A stretch of DNA of 64,000 bases from Buchnera aphidicola (Hyalopterus amygdali) (GTDB taxonomy: Bacteria; Pseudomonadota; Gammaproteobacteria; Enterobacterales; Enterobacteriaceae): contig NZ_OZ060383.1 of assembly GCF_964059015.1 (NCBI RefSeq), positions 62,001-126,000 of the forward strand. The letters are read 5' to 3'. The notes beneath the pieces were generated by a model. That model made no database searches. It had not been told where the DNA came from and worked only from the letters and a program-made list of their open reading frames with translations. Position numbers and translations under genes: made by a program. Positions 60,610 through 64,000 of this stretch are shown here, one piece after another; position 1 is the stretch's first letter, and each line of letters begins with the position of its first letter.

Positions 60610-62802
60610 GTGATTATTGTAAAAGTTGTTTTACCTGTTCCAATTAGAGAATGTTTTCAATATTTTATGCCTAAATCTATGATTCCTATTATTGGAGGAC
60701 GTGTCATTGTTCCATTTCGTTCTAAAGATACAATAGGAATTGTAATGTCGTTTTATAATCAAAAAAATACAAATGAAATAAATTTACAATTTATTAAATC
60801 ATCTATTGATAAAAAATCAATTTATAATGATGTTTTATTACGTGTTTTAACATGGTTAAGTAAATATTATTATATTCCTATAGGAAATGTTCTTTTTTCA
60901 ATTTTGCCTAAATATTTAAGAAAAATATTTTTAATAAATAATACAAACTATAATTATTCTATATCGTTAAGTGAAATTAAAAAGAAGAATACCAATAAAT
61001 TTAATTTAATAAGAATAATAACAAAATTTTGTCCTATATTTTTTCCAAATAAACATGGTATTTACAATCAAGATATAGAACAATTTTATTTGTTTAATTT
61101 TTATATAATAGAATCCATTTCTAAGAAGCAATTCAAAAAATTTTTTTGCTATAAAAATGTCTTCTGTATTGGGTTTAATCATATAATCAAAAAAAATTTT
61201 TTTTTAAATAAAAAAATTATCACCCCCATTAATAAAATTTTAATTAAAAATTGTTTTTCATCTTGGTTAATAACTAAAACTAGTTTGCTTTTAAAAATAA
61301 AATTTTATTTAGGATTAATTAAAGAAATTTTAAAAAAAAATTTACAAATTTTAATTTTGGTCCCCTTTATTAAGGATATATATAAAATATTATTTTTTTT
61401 AAAAAAATATTTTAATATACGTATTGATATTATTCATCCTGAATTAAATGATGAAATATATTTAAAAAAATGGTTGCGAACAAAAAATGGTCAAAATAAC
61501 ATTATCATAGGAACAAAAAATAGTATTTTTTTTCCATTTTTAAGATTAGGATTGATTATTATTCATGAAGAACATCACTTAAAGTATAAAAATTTAGATA
61601 AATATAAATATAACGTTAGAGATATAGCAGTATTAAGAGCCTATAAAGAAAAAATTCCAATAATTTTAGATTCTAATACCCCCTCTTTAAAAACATTGCA
61701 TAATATTTTACATAAAAAATGTTCTTATATTAATTTTGTTAACAAGAAAAAATTTATTTTTTTAAAAAATAATATTATTGATTTAAAAAAAGAGAAAATA
61801 AAGTTTGGTTTATCTTGGACTTTAATTAACGAAATTTTTAATAATATAAAAAAAAATAATTCAGTATTATTAATTTTTAATAAATTTAGTTTTTTTTTAT
61901 TTGGTGTAGTATGCAGTAATTGCAAATGGATAGCAAAATGTCATATTTGTAACAACTACCTAGAAACAAAAAAGTATGACAATTTTTTATTTTGTCGAAA
62001 TTGTATTATTAGTTTAAAAAAACCATATTCTTGTTTTATTTGTGGATTTTTTTCTTTAAAAGTATTTAATTTTGGTCTAAAAACAATAAAAACTAGCTTA
62101 AAAAAAATTTTTTATACTATACCATTGTTTTTTTTATTTAATATTAAAAATATTGAAACAAAACAATTAAAAATAAAATTTTTTAAATTTCCTAATTTCT
62201 CACCCTGTCTGATTATTACTACTGAGAAAATTGTTTATAATTATTACTTTCCTAATGTAAAATTTATCGCTTTAGTAAATGTTGATCATTATTTGTTCTC
62301 ATTTCATTTCCGTGCTATAGAATACTTTTTACAGTTTTATTTTAATTTAATTAATTTAATTGGAAAAAATGAAAAACTATTAAAAATATTAATACAAACA
62401 TCTTTTCCTAATAATAAATATTTATTAGAATTAAATAATATTGATTACTTTTCATTTGCACGTAATCTTTTCTTTGCAAGAAAAAAACATTTTTTACCTC
62501 CTTGGAGTATTCAAGCAACTCTTTATTCTGAAAGTAAAATTTTTGAAAAAAGTTTTATTTTTTTAAAATTTATACGTTTTATTTTAAAGAAAAAATCTAA
62601 AAAAGATAATGTTTTTTTTTGGTTTTTTGGACCATATCCAAATTTTTTATCAAAAAATAAAAAAAAATATTTTTATCAGTTATCAATACATTGTTCTTCA
62701 GGTCTTTATCTGAAAAATGCACTTCAAGAATCACTTGATATTGTTCAAAATTTTGATATATCAAGAAATGTTAAATGGTTTGTAGATATGGATGTGAACT
62801 AA
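60610..62802 (+). CDS. priA: PriA-like primosomal protein N' without helicase motifs
   Basis: In E. coli PriA reloads the replisome at stalled forks. This 730-residue protein (E. coli 732) aligns end to end. It starts at GTG (MIIVKVVLPVPIRECF...), with AGG seven bases upstream. The N-terminal DNA-binding domain and all eight zinc Cys (residues about 435-478) remain. The ATPase motifs do not: Walker A GVTGSGKT corresponds to a stretch around residues 219-226 with no Gly (WLITKTSL), DEEHD reads HEEHH (319-323), GSATP reads DSNTP (354-358), and the QVAGRAGR motif reads FNLINLIG. The frame is intact, so a structural role in fork recognition or DnaB loading is possible. Confidence 0.88.
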   Translation: MIIVKVVLPVPIRECFQYFMPKSMIPIIGGRVIVPFRSKDTIGIVMSFYNQKNTNEINLQFIKSSIDKKSIYNDVLLRVLTWLSKYYYIPIGNVLFSILPKYLRKIFLINNTNYNYSISLSEIKKKNTNKFNLIRIITKFCPIFFPNKHGIYNQDIEQFYLFNFYIIESISKKQFKKFFCYKNVFCIGFNHIIKKNFFLNKKIITPINKILIKNCFSSWLITKTSLLLKIKFYLGLIKEILKKNLQILILVPFIKDIYKILFFLKKYFNIRIDIIHPELNDEIYLKKWLRTKNGQNNIIIGTKNSIFFPFLRLGLIIIHEEHHLKYKNLDKYKYNVRDIAVLRAYKEKIPIILDSNTPSLKTLHNILHKKCSYINFVNKKKFIFLKNNIIDLKKEKIKFGLSWTLINEIFNNIKKNNSVLLIFNKFSFFLFGVVCSNCKWIAKCHICNNYLETKKYDNFLFCRNCIISLKKPYSCFICGFFSLKVFNFGLKTIKTSLKKIFYTIPLFFLFNIKNIETKQLKIKFFKFPNFSPCLIITTEKIVYNYYFPNVKFIALVNVDHYLFSFHFRAIEYFLQFYFNLINLIGKNEKLLKILIQTSFPNNKYLLELNNIDYFSFARNLFFARKKHFLPPWSIQATLYSESKIFEKSFIFLKFIRFILKKKSKKDNVFFWFFGPYPNFLSKNKKKYFYQLSIHCSSGLYLKNALQESLDIVQNFDISRNVKWFVDMDVN

Positions 62803-62935
62803 ATATAGTATATTTTTTATAAATAAAATATTCTTAATTTTCTTTTATACTTTTATATTTTCTTTATTTTCAATAAAAAAGAGGTTAAAATATTTTTATA
62901 AAAATTTTTTTAGAACATTTTAGACAAGGATTTAA

Positions 62936-64000
62936 ATGAATAAAATTAATTTAATTGATGAATTACATAAGAGGAAATTAATATTTCATATTACAAATGA
63001 AATAAAGTTTAAAGAACTCTTGAATAAAAATGTCGTTTCACTTTATTGCGGATTTGATCCTACTGAAGAAAGTTTACATATAGGACATTTACTTCCCTTG
63101 ATGATGTTAAAACGATTTCAATTAGCGGGTCATAAGCCTATTGTACTAATAGGAGGGGCAACAAGTCTGATTGGAGATCCTAGCTTTAAAAAAAAGGAAC
63201 GATTTTTAAGCAAAGAAAGTGTAATTGATAAATGGACTGTAAAAATAACTAAACAAATTTCATTTTTCTTAGATTTTAATTGTGGTACTAATAGTGCACT
63301 TATATTGAACAATAATTCATGGTTTAAAAAAATTAATATTTTATCTTTTTTACGTGATATTGGAAAACATTTCTCGATTAATACGATGATTAATCGAGAA
63401 GCTATTAAGAAACGTATTCAGAGAGTGGAACAAGGTATTTCTTTTACGGAATTTTCATATAATTTATTACAGGCATATGATTTTTTTATTTTAAATAAAA
63501 AACATCAAGTATCTTTGCAGATTGGAGGTTCTGATCAATGGGGAAATATTTCTTCAGGTATGCATTTAATACATCGATTATCTAAAAGAGAGGCTTATGG
63601 TTTAACTGTCCCCTTGCTTATGCAAAATAATGGTATGAAATTTGGTAAAACAGAATCAGGAACTATTTGGTTAGATCCTAAAAAAACTTCTCCGTACAAG
63701 TTTTATCAATTTTGGATGAATATAGATGATGCTAATGTTTACTATTTTTTAAAATTATTTACTTTTATGGATCTAAAGGAAATAAAGAGAAGAGAACAAA
63801 ATAAAAATATAAATAACCAAATTATTTATGATAAAGCTTTATTAGCTAAAAAAATTACTTCTTTAGTACATGGAGAAAAAAATTTGTTAGCTGCAGAAAG
63901 AATCACAAATGTACTTTTCTTTAAAAATATTGAAGATATAAAAATATCTGATTTACAACAATTAAAAAAAGATGGTATACCCGTACTTGAAGTTTATAAA
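62936..64000 (+). CDS. tyrS: Tyrosyl-tRNA synthetase (partial, runs off the right edge)
   Basis: The first 355 codons of TyrS, a class I synthetase that charges tRNA-Tyr (E. coli 424 residues). It starts MNKINLIDELHKRKLIFHIT, with AAGGA upstream of the ATG. The HIGH-type motif is in CGFDPTEESLHIGHLLPLMM, the tyrosine pocket in QIGGSDQWGNI, and the KMSKS-type motif is KFGKTESGTIWLD. The frame is still open at base 64000, so the anticodon-binding S4-like domain lies beyond the window. Confidence 0.96.
   Translation, partial: MNKINLIDELHKRKLIFHITNEIKFKELLNKNVVSLYCGFDPTEESLHIGHLLPLMMLKRFQLAGHKPIVLIGGATSLIGDPSFKKKERFLSKESVIDKWTVKITKQISFFLDFNCGTNSALILNNNSWFKKINILSFLRDIGKHFSINTMINREAIKKRIQRVEQGISFTEFSYNLLQAYDFFILNKKHQVSLQIGGSDQWGNISSGMHLIHRLSKREAYGLTVPLLMQNNGMKFGKTESGTIWLDPKKTSPYKFYQFWMNIDDANVYYFLKLFTFMDLKEIKRREQNKNINNQIIYDKALLAKKITSLVHGEKNLLAAERITNVLFFKNIEDIKISDLQQLKKDGIPVLEVYK

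Overview
The window is a strongly AT-rich, gene-dense piece of a reduced gammaproteobacterial chromosome, almost certainly Buchnera aphidicola, the obligate endosymbiont of aphids. Nearly every protein aligns along its length with an Escherichia coli protein. E. coli gene neighbourhoods survive with the intervening genes deleted: ptsHI-crr/cysK/ligA, valU-lysV/gltX/alaW, fliE to fliR, talA-tktB, dapA-bamC, smrB/aroC, hisGDCBHAFI-gnd, and rsxABCDGE-nth. Spacers are nearly pure A/T. I saw no mobile element, prophage or CRISPR array. The aphid host cannot be told from this window.

Layout. 0-14 kb holds rpsU, tsaD, ribB, a half-length hldE, cca, uppP, the PTS operon ptsH-ptsI-crr, cysK, ligA, tRNA-Val and tRNA-Lys, gltX and tRNA-Ala. 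14-24.6 kb is the flagellar basal-body and export cluster fliE / fliFGHIJK-MN-(O+P)QR, with no filament or chemotaxis gene. 24.7-33 kb holds rpmG, rpmB, tamB, ppa, pmbA, rnpB, rsmI and fabB. 33-41 kb holds talA, tktB, dapE, a bamC remnant, dapA, aroC and smrB. 41-48.3 kb is the complete histidine operon. 48.6-64 kb holds gnd, dcd, metG, tilS, tRNA-Val(GAC), riboflavin synthase, the six-gene Rnf/Rsx complex, nth, priA and the start of tyrS, which runs off the edge.

How it works together. The biosynthetic genes fit a nutritional symbiont: histidine (his), lysine (dapA, dapE), aromatic amino acids (aroC), cysteine (cysK) and riboflavin (ribB, ribE), fed by PTS sugar uptake and the pentose phosphate pathway (gnd, talA, tktB). 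The flagellar genes look kept for a non-rotating secretion structure. FliG has lost four of its five torque residues and FliM its CheY-binding N-terminus. FliO is fused to FliP, and fliK is out of frame at an A11 tract.

The most interesting signals are selective decay inside genes that remain open. PriA is full length but has no recognisable ATPase motifs. Cca keeps its nucleotidyltransferase head but has lost its HD phosphohydrolase residues. HldE is only the kinase half, BamC is only the lipoprotein plus its N-terminal lasso, and TamB lacks its TamA-facing C-terminus. There is no clearly novel multi-gene system here.
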